Source: Gonatopus flavifemur (Eukaryota > Arthropoda > Insecta > Hymenoptera > Dryinidae). Taken from it: a stretch of 64,000 bases of DNA. Shown in pieces: positions 1 through 11,796 of the stretch. A program made the position numbers and the translations under genes. The notes under the pieces were generated by a model. That model searched no databases. It saw only the letters and a list, made by a program, of their open reading frames with translations, and had not been told where the DNA came from. Location: assembly GCA_018340375.1 (NCBI GenBank), contig JAFFJZ010000012.1:434001-498000 (forward strand). The letters run 5' to 3'. Each line of letters begins with the position of its first letter. Position 1 is the stretch's first letter.

Positions 1-321
1 AAGAAAAAAAGAGATACCGAAAGAGATCTGGGGAGGTTAGAACAGTGGAAGGAGAGCACAGTCCCTCGGAAGTTATTCAGGAGGAATTCAACACAAAAGA
101 GTATCAAACTGCCAAATGTTCAATGTAAACTGAACACTCTTATGTTGATTCCTCGAATGCTTTGTCTCAATATTCGACACAAATTTTGAATGGACAATTT
201 GAAACTTGCGCGTGTATTAAAAATACACCAAATTTCCTACCTTGTAGCTTACATGACTATCTCATACATTCCAATTTTGTTTTTGAATTAGACGGCACAC
301 GGCATTCGGTGTACCAATGAT
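1..321. other. No gene recognised
   Basis: Nothing is supported here. A purine-rich start runs into AT-rich sequence up to the first codons of the decayed gene that follows. Confidence 0.4.
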
Positions 322-1836
322 GTGGAGGAAACCACTTTGTCACGTTACAGCCTGTTATTTTTGCTTGACCCACTACACGGGTTTCGGAAAAAGTATGCGA
401 TGGGCTTATGCGAATGTACATACAATCTGTCACATTTTCAATACCCCACTCAAACACAGTTCCAATTCCTAAGTGTGCCAATTTATGTAACCTCGTATAG
501 ATGTGACGATTCACTACTCGGTTCGGAAGCAGATAATGATAGAGATTTCAATGCTACAGAACAGCATCATCTTTCAACTCAGGCTGAATTGAATGATTGG
601 GTGAGGGATTTGGAGCTTCCAAAAGAAGCAGCAGAACTACATGCATCTCGAATGGAACATTACAACTTTAACTTTTTGGCTGCGAGTGTTAGAATACCAT
701 ACTATAAAGACCGCGACGAAATTTACTCAAAGTATTATACTATGAGACAGCGAATATGCTTTCGCGAAAACATTCCTGGTTCGTTCAAGGAACTCGGACA
801 ACCTTACGATGCAAAAGAGTGGCGGTTATTTGTTGACAGCAGTGAAATCAGTTCAAAAGCAGTCCTCTTGCATAACGGGAATGGAAAACCGTCAATACCC
901 ATCGCACATGCTGTCAACACTAAAGAATCCTACGAGACAATGGTCAAATTGTTGGAATATATCAAATAAGAAGAACACGGTTGGAAAGTTTGTTCTGATT
1001 TAGAAGTAGTGGGCATGTTATGTGGATTGCAGCAAGTATACACGAAATATTGTTTTTTTCTATGTATCTGGGATAATCGTGCTCGCGGACAGCACTATAA
1101 GAAAAAACAATGGCCAAAAAGAAGGAACCGCACATTGGGTGAGAACAGCCTCTCGTCAGAAAAGAGAACATTATTCTCCCACCATTACACATCAAACTCG
1201 GATTGTTCGAAAACTTCGTCAAAGCATTGGATGAAGAAGGCGAAACGTTTACTTATCTGAAAGCCCTCTTTCAAAATCTTTCTCTGGCAAAAATCAACGA
1301 AGGAGTTGCTGATGGTCCAAAAATGAGAAAACTGCTAAGAAATGAGAAATTCCAGACATATTTGTCCCCTGTCGAAGACGCAGCCTAGGATGCGTTCAAT
1401 TCAGTTGTTTGTGCTTTTCTTGGGAATAATAAAGATCCGAAGTACACTATTATGGTTGCCAATTTGCTGAGGAATTATGCGAAAATGGGTATACAATACT
1501 ATCCTATTTATCCTATTCCATTTTTTTTTCATCCATATGTATTGTTTCCCTCCAATTGTCCCAACAGGAGTGAATATATCTCTCAAGATCCATTTCTCAT
1601 ATTTCCACTTGGACTTTTTCCCGGAGAATTTGAGCGATGTGAGTGACGAACATGGTGAGAGATTCCATCAACAACTGAAGTCCATGAAGCGACGCTACCA
1701 GGGATTTTGGGATGGAAGGATGATGGGAGATCATATTTGGTTTCTCATAAGAAAAACGGGTGCTACAAAAAACAAACGACAATCAAGAAGCCAAAATTAC
1801 TTGAATCAATCAAACTTGTGTATGGTCTATGAATAA
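322..1836 (+). pseudogene. Decayed copy of a multi-copy arthropod protein gene
   Basis: The translation resembles a family of uncharacterised proteins found in many copies in arthropod genomes; function is unknown to me. Visible family blocks are TQAELNDWVRDL, EWRLFVDSS..., KAVLLHNGN, SIPIAHAVNTKESYE, LPPLHIKLGLFENFVKAL, then after an intron SLKIHF, HLDFFPENL, DEHGERFHQQLK and RRYQGFWDGRMM. The copy is broken in several places: an in-frame TAA at about 967 between two family blocks, a frame change near 1160-1180, and a TAG at 1386-1388 where a Trp codon would fit. A 79-bp sequence at 1489-1567 (GTATAC...CAACAG) interrupts the frame and, if spliced, joins AAATGG to GAGTGAAT in frame, so it is probably a real intron. 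An AATAAA lies at 1832. The retained intron argues that this is DNA-level decay and not a retrocopy. The original start codon is uncertain. Confidence 0.75.
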
Positions 1837-2965
1837 ACTCTAACTCTAAGAATAAAGAAAATGTTGAATTTTGGCACTTGTACGTAAATGGTCGTAACTT
1901 CGATATATTTTCATAGATTTCCTTTCATGAATACATTATTTTCTTCGTAAAAGAGCGAACTCCACATAGGAAATTTGGTACGGGGTATATTTCCACGTTT
2001 TCTATAGTTCCTTGTCAAAAAAGTAACTTTTGTGTCTTCATTTTTATCAAAAAACAGCATGTTTTCCAAATATTTCAATTCATCTGACTTTAACTACTTG
2101 ATCAATCAACAAAAGTGACGGTAACATTTGTTGACAATTCGATCGTGTCCATTTTGACACCTACTGCAATTGAATTGATCGCTTTTGACTTGAGATGTCC
2201 ATTCAATAGTGGAACAACGATGGCAAAGAATTATTTTCAACTTCAAAAAATCATATCTCCAAAACTTATCCATAAAAAAAGTTTTTCACTGTGATTTTTT
2301 AAATCAGAGAGCCAAAATGCATTAGAAAAAAATAGTGTCATCAAATGGACGAAAATTCTTTTTCATTTTGTAGACTAGTTCTGTACAAGAAATTGCTCTG
2401 TAACTTTTATTCAATTTTCATTCAATACATTCCAAAATATAATGAATTGAAAGAAAATCTACGAAAACTTTTTTTATCAATAATGCTCTTGGGAATCGAT
2501 TGTGTTACCAAAATGCTACCGATTCCACTTATTGACATTAAAAAACCAGATCAAGATATGTTTAATGATCCATTTTACAAATTCTCATTTCTGATGTAAA
2601 AAAATACATAAAAAAACATTAATTTCTTGTGACAATTTGGTTGGAATTCAGTTGCGATTTGGTAAAAACTTAAACGTAAATAGGTCAATAACTCAGATTA
2701 GATGTTTTATGATAAAACATTTCAACCATCTCATGGGTTTATTTACAAACTTTTAAGTGTTTAAAAAGTCACTACACGTTTTGAACACTTTCGATGCATC
2801 AAAATAAAAGAATTGAATTTAGAGTGCAACTGTTCCTCAAATATGAAGCAAGGTTCAATTTGAAGAGGTTTCGGTTTGACAATAAACAAAAATTATCCTC
2901 CGGAGAATCACTTGAATCTATTGATTTCATGTGTTCATGAATTTTTTTATACCAAAATTTTTCAA
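1837..2965. other. AT-rich sequence without recognised gene
   Basis: Only short open frames are present, none with a recognisable family motif. The plus-strand frame at 2345-2599 is low-complexity hydrophobic sequence and is not supported as a gene. Confidence 0.4.
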
Positions 2966-2970
2966 TATTG

Positions 2971-3085
2971 ACACGAGACCGAGAAGAGATATCGAGACGA
3001 GATCGAGGCGAGACTGAGACGAGATTAAAGATCAGCTCTTTCTCCAAGACCGAGACGAGAATCGACGAGATCTCGCCTCGTCTCA
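2971..3085. repeat. CGAGA-rich simple repeat with inverted end
   Basis: GAGACGAG/CGAGATCGAG units recur and then reappear as the complement (CTCGCCTCGTCTC) at the right end, so the block can fold on itself. It resembles the GC-rich subterminal tracts of the hAT-like elements at 10.8 and 13.6 kb, but no clean target duplication was found. Confidence 0.55.
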
Positions 3086-3094
3086 AACTCAGCA

Positions 3095-3695
3095 CTAAGC
3101 AATAACTGCAATCATTGTTTTCTAACGCCTTGTGAGCAAGGATGAATGTCACAAACAATTGGTCGATAATAATGACTATGAATTAATATTGAGACTGCAT
3201 ATGTGATTCCCAGGGCCTAAAAGACCCGATCTGTACGAATGAGGGTTAATTTAATTTGGATTAATTTGATTGATATAATTCACTCAATTAATTCAAGTTA
3301 TTGATAAGCAAAACTTATATTCTTATGATGTATTAAATTTCTCTTCCATCTCGTGGTGTATTTTTATCTATTAAAGTGCTATTCAAAAGTAATATCAAAA
3401 GTAAAATAGTACATATTGAATAAAGATTCTGAAAGGTCGCTCGCAAACATCAACAGCGATCAGTTTAAAGATGTTTATAAATTTTGAGTGACTTCCAAGC
3501 ATCAATATTTTGGGCTATAACTCTGAGAAATTCACCATTTTTTGAGGTACTAAATTTTACCGGACTTGTGACAATAACTGTACATGGAAACGATATTTTT
3601 GTCAAAGAAATATTCATTCGAACCGATCCAAATCATCATTTCTTGAATTCAAAGAAATACTTTTTTCTCCGCACATCTATTTGGTGATTTTGGAA
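3095..3695. other. No gene recognised
   Basis: AT-rich sequence with short frames only. Confidence 0.35.
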
Positions 3696-3699
3696 ATTT

Positions 3700-3815
3700 T
3701 TTCTGACCAAAGGACGATTTCCCTGACTTTCCCTGACCAAAAATGAAGTTTCCTGACTTTCCATGACCAAAAGTCAATTTCCCTGACTTTCACTGACTTT
3801 CCCTGACTTTCCAGG
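3700..3815. repeat. Short tandem array of TTTCCCTGAC-type units
   Basis: CCCTGACTTTC and CCTGACCAAAA units repeat about ten times with variation. Related TTCCCTGAT/TTTCCAGG units occur next to an ACAGGGTGG terminus near 62.8 kb, so the array probably belongs to the edge of a transposon family. Confidence 0.6.
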
Positions 3816-3829
3816 TCTGTGGGAATCCT

Positions 3830-4208
3830 GTTCTGAAATAAACGCATCTTTAACTGTAAAAAAACGGACCGAATTAATTTGTACTCCCAGTATAACCGAT
3901 TCAAACTTCAAGAACATGAGATATAGAATAATCGATTCAGAATCTCCTGGAAGGACGGATGAACAATTCATGGAAAAAGGTTTGTCTTAAGATCAATTTC
4001 GAAATTTCATTGAGTATAGAGGACTGAAAAAGGCGTTTGGATGCTTCGAAATACAATGCACATATCAGACACGCAATAATGTGGAACCCAAGTACATTTG
4101 ATGTTGAGCTCGACAATTTGGCCCTTGGTTACCACACTAGGGTGAAATCCGCCCCAGCCCCATTCTACCTTAATTTCGAGGGTTTCCATCTAAGGGAACG
4201 GTGTCCAT
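3830..4208. other. No gene recognised
   Basis: Non-repetitive AT-rich sequence with no supported frame. Confidence 0.35.
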
Positions 4209-5226
4209 AGTGATGTCTCCCTAATGAAAAAGACCCCTCCAATCCTATTAGAACAAAAACAAATAATACAAAATAAGGTGTACTTTTGTCAGTTCCATCT
4301 TATTTCCTATCAACATTTTCAGAGTCCGGAATAATCGGAATTCGATAGGAAAAGATGTGAAGGATCATTAAATCCCATTATTTTCTTCATCATTCAATCC
4401 TTAGAATAAAAATCAATCATAAACAGATTCAAAGGGAAATGCACTTAAATCTCATTACATTCAAACTCAAATAATTTTTCCATCCATATGTTTTCCAGAA
4501 CGTTGTACTTTTAATCACTTCAATGGCCATTTAGAATCGATTTTCAAATATATCGTGTCGCACCACGAAATGAAGATTTAATTTTGCAGTTCAACACTGC
4601 GATAAAACCCATCTTTCAGAATTAATCAATCAGTAGCTATACTCAGTCCCTTTCATAATCCTGGAATCAATTATTTTCTAACACATCCGTTGTAAAAAAA
4701 GTAACATCTTGTAATCGATGGGGGAAGGTGTCGATTATTTTCGTCCGTTTCTATGGTACTGTTACTCTTGAGAATAATTTAAATCCTCCATGAGGCTCAT
4801 ATCCTAGATAAAGTTAGTCCTAAGGTAACGGATGGAAACAAACAAAAACTTATTCCACAGTTCACAAGATGGCACTTTTGACGATTCATGAGTCAAAATG
4901 AAAACAATGAATCCAAGAATTATTAAAGAGCTTCTCAATTCAGTTACTCAATTCTCAATAATGGACTCTTATCACAATTTTGAACTTTGGGATCGGACCT
5001 TTGTTTTTTGATAATTGTTGGATATCGTTGGATTATCATTGGATATACATTCTATTTCCATAGAAATCGTTAAGCATTAACATTAGCGTTTCTTGGAATT
5101 AATTATTCATTACCAAATGCTCGAAATTCATATTTCATAGGGTAAGTGATGAAATAACAAATGGGATCCAATCAGATTTCACAGATTTTCTCATCAAATT
5201 CCACACTTTTGATTTTGATGAAGGTA

Positions 5227-7475
5227 CACTGAGAAAAAAAATGTGTTGAACCGATGAATTTTTCTCCGAGTCTGAGAAATGAATGCATCCAATGGTATCT
5301 GTGAAGTTATTGCATCAACTTCATGTAATATGTGATTCACATGGGAGTGGTGAGATCATTAATTGAAATATGAGGTACTTAGGATTGATGGAAAATTTTG
5401 ATTTTCGAATTCATGAAATATGATTTGATTCAATGAATTATGCATTTGATGAGTAGAAGCCATTCATAACACCTTGATAGCCAACTGCAGTACCAAAATG
5501 ATCATTTCTTCTCTCAATAAAATATTTAATTATTCGAATAAGAACAGTTCTAAAATAGGGAAATATCAATATAAATAATATAAATATTTCTTGCATTCAA
5601 AATGAAATTTTTTCATGAATATAAAATGGAAATTTGTTGTGAATGAATAAATATTTGAAACAATGAATATTCTTTCTTATCTAAGAAATTATTTCATAGA
5701 ATGTACAAAGAGATTTTCTAATCCTTCAGAGAAATTATTGATATGAATAAATCTTCCTTCAAATGAAAGAACTTCATCATTTTTCATTGGATGAATTAAA
5801 TTTCACAAAATTGCCAGAATAAAAAGAGAAAAACAGGAGTTAGAGCATTCGCACAAGGGCGGAGCCGACCTCCCTCTTAGTTCCTGTATGATCTGTAATT
5901 TATTCGAAACAATTGGATTATTCGATCAGATGATTAATATGATCAAGAAGTTCAAAGAACCTGTTTTTATCTGCGATCAAGTCATATCCATTGATGATGT
6001 TCAATGTCGTGATCTGGAAGAAATATTTATTAGGACGGAACATTACTTACTACAGCTTCACGGTAAATTAGTTCTTTATATACAAACTGTACTGCAGAAA
6101 GATAGCTTGTGAGAGAATACTTCCACCTTCTGGGAAGTAATCGTAATTTGTCGGAATATTTCTTTGTTTCAATAAATTCATGAGTTTGATGAATCTATCC
6201 ATCTTATGGACTCGATGAAACCTTTATTTGCAAGAAGCATTGAAATTTTGCAGAATGTATCAAATTTTGATCTCATCAAACGTAGTATTGACGAGAATAA
6301 TCAGGTTGGCGTTTCATTGCCTACAATCCTTCTTCAATCATAAATGAGAATTTCCAATGAGATAATTCATTAGATGTTGCTGAAGTTTGAATCGTTTATT
6401 GAAACTAATCAATAATCGAATAACATAATATTCAACTATTGAAGCCCAAAAATCTTGCAGTACATTATTCAAACGATATTCCTAGTGGCAAAGAGTTGAT
6501 TCGGAAAGATATGTAACGATGATTTATTAGATTTCGTGAGTTTTAATTTTCGTTTGGTTTCTATAAACGATTCAAACTTCGAGAACGTATTTATTAGCAT
6601 GAATAAAATAGATTCATCCGATTTTAATTCTCAAATCATGGGTTATAATACCTCATTGTATTAATTCCAAAACTTTCCAAAGTATCATTGTTCATATGAA
6701 ATCTGTTCTAGAAAATAGCTTTTATTCAAAGAAATTGCTCTGAAGTTTGAACTGAAAAAGTATCTCATTGTGATCATAAATTTAGTTTTTTGTTGAAAAA
6801 ATAAGACTCTCGGAATTAAAATTCACAACTATTGAGTATATGATTTGATTTTATTGTCTGAAGAAACCACTTGTATTGAAATGAACGAGATTATTACCCT
6901 GAATATTACTCTGAACTGTACCGGTTTATATATAACAGTATTTTTGGTTCTATAACTCCATGTACTTGAATATAATAATTACTTCAATAGCCTGGTCTCG
7001 CTTTGTTTTTCCCATGATGGAAAAAGTTCATCATTTGTAAACCATGTCTATTCATTTTATGAAATATATGCTCACTTGGAATCAATAATTATTCTGGTGG
7101 AGAAAAAAATTATCATGCCAAATACTTGATTTGTTAAGAATTTTAAATACTAAGTATAATCAACCTCGATTTCCATACGAAACTTTACGTTATAAAATTG
7201 AAGTTGTATTCCATTGATTTTCACTTGGAATTCATCATATGAGAGTTATAAATCGGATGAAATATGATATTGACCAAAATAATTCGTTATTCAGTCAATA
7301 GAGTGCGTTTTTGATTTCAGAAAGTAAATTTAAATGCGCTGATTTGATAGTATGAATACAACGACTTTTTATGGTTATGAAATTATATCAGAGTCAAAAA
7401 GACATTTATTCGATGCAATGACATGGGAATCAATGAAATCCATTTCATCAATTCAAAGAATTTTTTTCCCCAGTG
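5227..7475 (-). mobile_element. Dispersed repeat, copy A (CACTGAG...CAGTG ends)
   Basis: The ends are CACTGAGAAAAAAAATG on the left and ATTTTTTTCCCCAGTG on the right; TA precedes the left end. The right half, about 6165-7475, is found again in inverted orientation at 30812-32111, and a piece also at 22313-22680. Shared stretches include the CCTCGATTTCCATACG and GATTTTTGGGCTTTAA segments. This is a non-autonomous family as far as can be seen. The left half contains the exon-like stretch listed separately. Confidence 0.6.
5880..6064 (+). CDS. Possible isolated exon inside repeat A
   Basis: An open frame starting at 5888 reads MICNLFETIGLFDQ, then KKFKEPVFICDQV and EIFIRTEHYLLQLHGK. It is flanked by a splice-acceptor-like CTCTTAG at 5871-5880 and a donor-like G/GTAAAT at about 6065. 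Composition looks more protein-like than the surrounding repeat. I do not recognise the family. It could be a captured host exon or simply a chance frame of 74 codons. Confidence 0.25.
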
Positions 7476-7589
7476 CGATAGGCAATAATGGGGTAACTAT
7501 TAAAAGTACACCTTGTTTCCTATTACCTAATCTTTTTTCTGATAGAATATAAGGGGTCTTTTTCACCAGGGATGTCGATAGCCGAACGA

Positions 7590-8647
7590 TGCCACTCTAC
7601 TTTGTAGTGCAGTAACATTGCGGTGGACCCATTGGTCTGCCTGCAGCAGTTATTGAAAGTTGTAAATTGAAAATTCCCAATGAAAACAAATAGTGAACTT
7701 TCTCATAATTTGTCCCCTTCAATCCTCAGAATAAATACTTTCCCATCAGCAGCCACTGGAAGACCTATTTCTTCCTCAAAGAGTAACATTCCAAAAGTAT
7801 GATGTCCAATTTCCAGCTCAAAATATTGAAGAATAATGTAGTTATGAATTTTATTGTGAAGATAGTTGTTTTCTATTTTTTTGCTCACTTCATTTTTTTT
7901 AGTATACTTGAATTTGATTTTTGACTGTATAACCCACAAGATCTTCTAAAGTAAACTTCAAATGAGTTCTCAAAAAATTGACAAGTAGAAATATTCAATA
8001 GTTCATTTGTTATAACAATCTTTGTTGCAGGGGTGTAAGTCACCTTGGTGTGACAAGTATGTGATTCTTATGGAGTGTGGTGAACAAGGATTCACACCCT
8101 TATGGGGCTGAGATCAATATCATACATATTTTAACGATAAAAAAAGAACCTGGGTCCCTTGTAAGTCACATAAAGGTTAAAAAGAGCATGCGATAGAAAA
8201 AATGTATGCAACACGTATATGATATTGATATGATGACACGCATAATATAGTTTACACATGATTTGAACATTACCCGCATGCTTTATTTTTACCAGGGATT
8301 TTTTGAAAAATTAAAGAATGCTCATATTACTGGGAATAAAGTTCTACTAAACATCAAATTTACTCCATTGTTACCACAAAACACGCTTGCGCAGTACGGT
8401 CCATGAGTTTTGAATCACTCAGTATTTTCTCTTGAGCGTCGTGTATTGGTTTTTCATTTTCCCACACTTTTCAAGTACATTGATTTTTTAAATCATCAGC
8501 CCCCCCCCCCGCTCACCCTCAAACACTAATTTTCTGAGGGAGAAAATTTCTCTACAGAAACTATTGATGAACAGGTTTTCTCACTTCGCTGAACTTTTCT
8601 GCAAAATGATCAATAGTCGAACGACACAAAGAGTTCTCAAATGCTCT
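7590..8647. other. No gene recognised; one poly-C run
   Basis: The stretch has AT-rich unique-looking sequence and an uninterrupted run of Cs near 8500. The minus frame at 7703-7939 has no recognisable motif. Confidence 0.35.
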
Positions 8648-8830
8648 CACAGTAAAAACTAAAACTTACTTCCAACCTTAATATCGGCTTATTTTAAGAT
8701 GCAGCCGAAACTAGTCATATTTCAACTGAAAGTAAGCATCTAAACCAAATGCCGACACAATGGGAAATACTGAATTTCAGTCAAGTTTTCAAGTAAGATG
8801 CAGCCACTTTCAGTCAGACTTTTTACAGTG
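8648..8830. mobile_element. Short element, CACAGTAAAAACT...TTTTTACAGTG ends
   Basis: The 183-bp segment has terminal inverted repeats of about 12 bp and GATGCAGCC sub-repeats inside. It belongs to the CACxGTAAAA end type seen across the window. Confidence 0.5.
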
Positions 8831-10050
8831 CTGGATTCTTCAAAATTTTTCCAGAGCACCATTCGAGCAAAAAAATTCAATAGGAACAAATTTCAGATTT
8901 TTTTGAAGAACAGAACTGTTTGACCTTCCACTATGAAAAACATTACAGGAAAGAACAGAATTCAACAGAATCACCAACATTTTCTCGAATATGATTTCAA
9001 TTTCTTGTTACCGTGTGGGTACACGCTTTTATCCAGGTCTCACTTTTTCAGATGATTTCCAATTGCCAGGTTCAAATTCACAGAACAATAATCATGATTT
9101 GCTAAACAATGCAGTTGAAAAATGGAAAAAAAACAACCAAAAAATATCACATTGAAATCATGAATTGTTCTTCTTTGAAAGAACTCTTCTCCCCTGAGGC
9201 TGAGACGATAAAAAGACACTGAATAAAAAAACTTTGATTGAAATCTCAACGTACGACACTCAACATTTTATCATATTTTGTGAATTTATCTTACGCAAAG
9301 GAGAATCAAGATCTTCATATTTTTGGATGAAACGTGTTATCTTGGCTAGTCTTGTTCGTAACTCAAAACCGAATGAATCTCACGCGATGCTGACAGTCTT
9401 TATATATGCAATTAGTTTCGAAGCATGACCTAACGATACACGTCAAAGTGAATGAATAGAAGGAAAAAAATATCCCATGTCACTTCGATTAAAAGGATCC
9501 ATTAATATTGCGGATACTTGATCCCTATCTCCATATATTCTAGTAACAACTATTGGGAGACTTGAGATCTTTTGTTCTTCACGATTTCACCCTCTTCATA
9601 TCTGACGCGTCGTCACATCATACGACTTTGATACGGTAACAGTTGAATTACTTTTCCTAACATTTTTCAAAGACCCCCACGAGCACACTTCTATTTTTCG
9701 TTCGACCCATATGCCTCAATTATTTGGATTTATTGTCACTCATATTTCTACCTCTTTATACGTCATCTCTTTCGATACTTCGAACATTTATTTTGATGGT
9801 ATCGAATCACCTGCGAACTCTATGTACGGTATCTAATCAATACGAATTTGGCAATCGTTTGGATGTTATTATTTCAAATAAGAAAACTGTGAGAGAGTTT
9901 TCAGTTGATACGTCATATCCGTTCAATTGATTCAATTCGAATTATATTTATTCACAGAATTCAATTGGATGGGATTGGATTTGAGTCTATAAACCCTCAT
10001 AACTTTACACTCTCAAAAATTTCTGATTCAATTTCCAGTTACATCCTGTA
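8831..10050. other. No gene recognised
   Basis: Several short frames occur, none with family motifs. No repeat structure was noticed beyond AT-richness. Confidence 0.35.
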
Positions 10051-10264
10051 CAGAAAAACTTTTGCTTCGTCTCAAAGATTCCTACGTGATGTCTGAAAGA
10101 TTTCTCATGCAACAGTTTTCAGTCTTTGAGATGTCTTCGTTCAAGAAATCTGAAAGAGATGTAAAGAAATCTTTTGAAACATCTTACAGGCAGTGAAAAC
10201 TGTTACATGAGAAATCTCTGAGATATCCAGTAGAAATCTTTTGGACGGAACGAAAATTTTGCTG
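10051..10264. mobile_element. Fold-back TA element
   Basis: CAGAAAAACTTTTGCTTCGTC... pairs with the reverse complement of the right end ...GACGGAACGAAAATTTTGCTG over about 75 bp per arm, with mismatches. TA flanks both sides (10049-10050 and 10265-10266). No coding potential. Confidence 0.6.
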
Positions 10265-10557
10265 TATGGGAGGTGATTAGAAGCATTAAAATGATTTAAT
10301 CGATGATAATAATAATATGAAAATTCTGGTTACATTGAAATCAACAAACAGAATGAATTTTATGATTTGAATACGAATCACTCAGATGATAAATTTTTCC
10401 ACTCAAACACGATTGGTTTCATACTATTTTTCATCCTCTCTTCACTGGGTCTTTTCATTGTTTTTTTCATGACTCTTCCGATTTCGAGAAAAAGTTTGCT
10501 TCGAGCTTCAGCAAATTTCATCGCATTCCTTATCCAAAATCGTCCTTGCTTCGCTTA

Positions 10558-11794
10558 CACTGAGAAAAATGGATGGTTGCAGTCACCAATTCGTTGGTTA
10601 AATATGGTCCAGCCAATTAATTGGTTGTCACAATCAATTTTGTTGGTTATGATGACCACGTCAAGAAATGCAGTTGGAGCAACCAACGAAATTGGTTGTT
10701 ACAACCACATAATTGATCATGATAACGAATCAATTGGTTGGACCTTACTTAACCAACGGATTGGTTATTGCAACCATTAGGTGTGTGCGAGTACTCGAAA
10801 TTTTCGAGTATTCTCGAGTCGAGTCGAGTATTTTGTACTACCCGAAATTTTCGAGCTACTCGATAATCTTCGAGTAATTTGTCGATTTTCTTAGAATTAT
10901 CGGGTCGGTGCCGAATCAACGAAAAACCAAATCAACGAAAAAAAATTTACTATCGGTATGAAGTTGTCATTTTGTTGCAGTATGAAATGAAATTAGTCAT
11001 AGATCATTGATTGAATTAAACGAAAAGTAAAAAACATTGATTTGCTAACACAACCCCACGGTAAACTTAATTTCCCTTTGTTATGTTTATGATTATGGTA
11101 TGGTTATGTTTATGATAACAACAAACCGATTTTCGTTCTCTACAGACGTTTGAAACAGTTTGATTGTACCGATCGATTAGGAAGATCATCAATAATTTCA
11201 TTAGAATGATGAATTACGTGTCTACTGTAATAAACAGGTGCAGTGAATAGGTTAACATAAAGAAAAATCATCTGGTCACCAAGAAGAAGAGAAAGTTAAG
11301 AAAACACTACATAAAGCTAAAGTTGAGGACGATGAATACAAAACGGAAGAACAAACACGTTTAATCATAAACATAACAAAGGGAAATTAAGTTTACCGTG
11401 GGGTTGTGTTAGCAAATCAATGTTTTTTACTTTTCGTTTAATTTAATCAATGATCTATGACTAATTTCATTTCATACTGCAACAAAATGACAACTCTATA
11501 CTGCTAGTGAATTTTTTTTCGTTGATTTGGTTTTTCGTTGATTCGGCACCGACCCGAATTATCATTTGCCAAGGGGAGAATATTCTTAGAGAACATAAGG
11601 GATCGTTATCCACTATCACATATAGATTATATTCATATTCATATATATTATATACTTTTCGAGTACTCGAAAATCTACCAGATACTCGAAAAACTTTCGT
11701 GTACCCGGTGAATTTCGAGTACTCGGCTCGACTCGACTCGACTCGAAAAAATCACTACTCACACACTCCTAATAACCATACATTTTTCTCCGTG
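10558..11794. mobile_element. TA-flanked palindromic element split by a hAT-like insertion
   Basis: The left end is CACTGAGAAAAATGGATGG and the right end is CCATACATTTTTCTCCGTG, with TA on both sides (10556-10557, 11795-11796). The left portion is rich in CCAAC..AATTGGTTG palindromes. All but about 15 bp of the right end is separated from the rest by the element at 10778-11771. Confidence 0.65.
10778..11771. mobile_element. hAT-like fold-back element, 994 bp
   Basis: The ends are TAGGTGTGTGCGAGTACTCG and its complement, CACTACTCACACACTCCTA. Flanking 8-mers GCAACCAT and ATAACCAT match at six of eight positions, as expected for an aged 8-bp hAT target duplication. Inside the GC-rich CGAGTACTCGAAA ends lie two arms of about 200 bp each (10893-11098 and 11362-11565) that are nearly perfect inverted copies. 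No transposase is present. Confidence 0.65.
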
Positions 11795-11796
11795 TA

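Larger units (their letters stand above)
4209..7582. mobile_element. Large outer element with ~120-bp diverged inverted ends
   Basis: The left end (GATGTCTCCCTAATGAAAA...) is matched, in reverse complement, by the sequence at about 7476-7582 (...CTTTTTCACCAGGGATGTC). The match includes AAAAAGACCCCT and AAGGTGTACTTTT blocks. ATAG flanks both ends and may be a 4-bp target duplication. The right terminal repeat begins directly after the inner repeat at 5227-7475, so that repeat appears nested inside. No transposase is visible. Confidence 0.45.
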
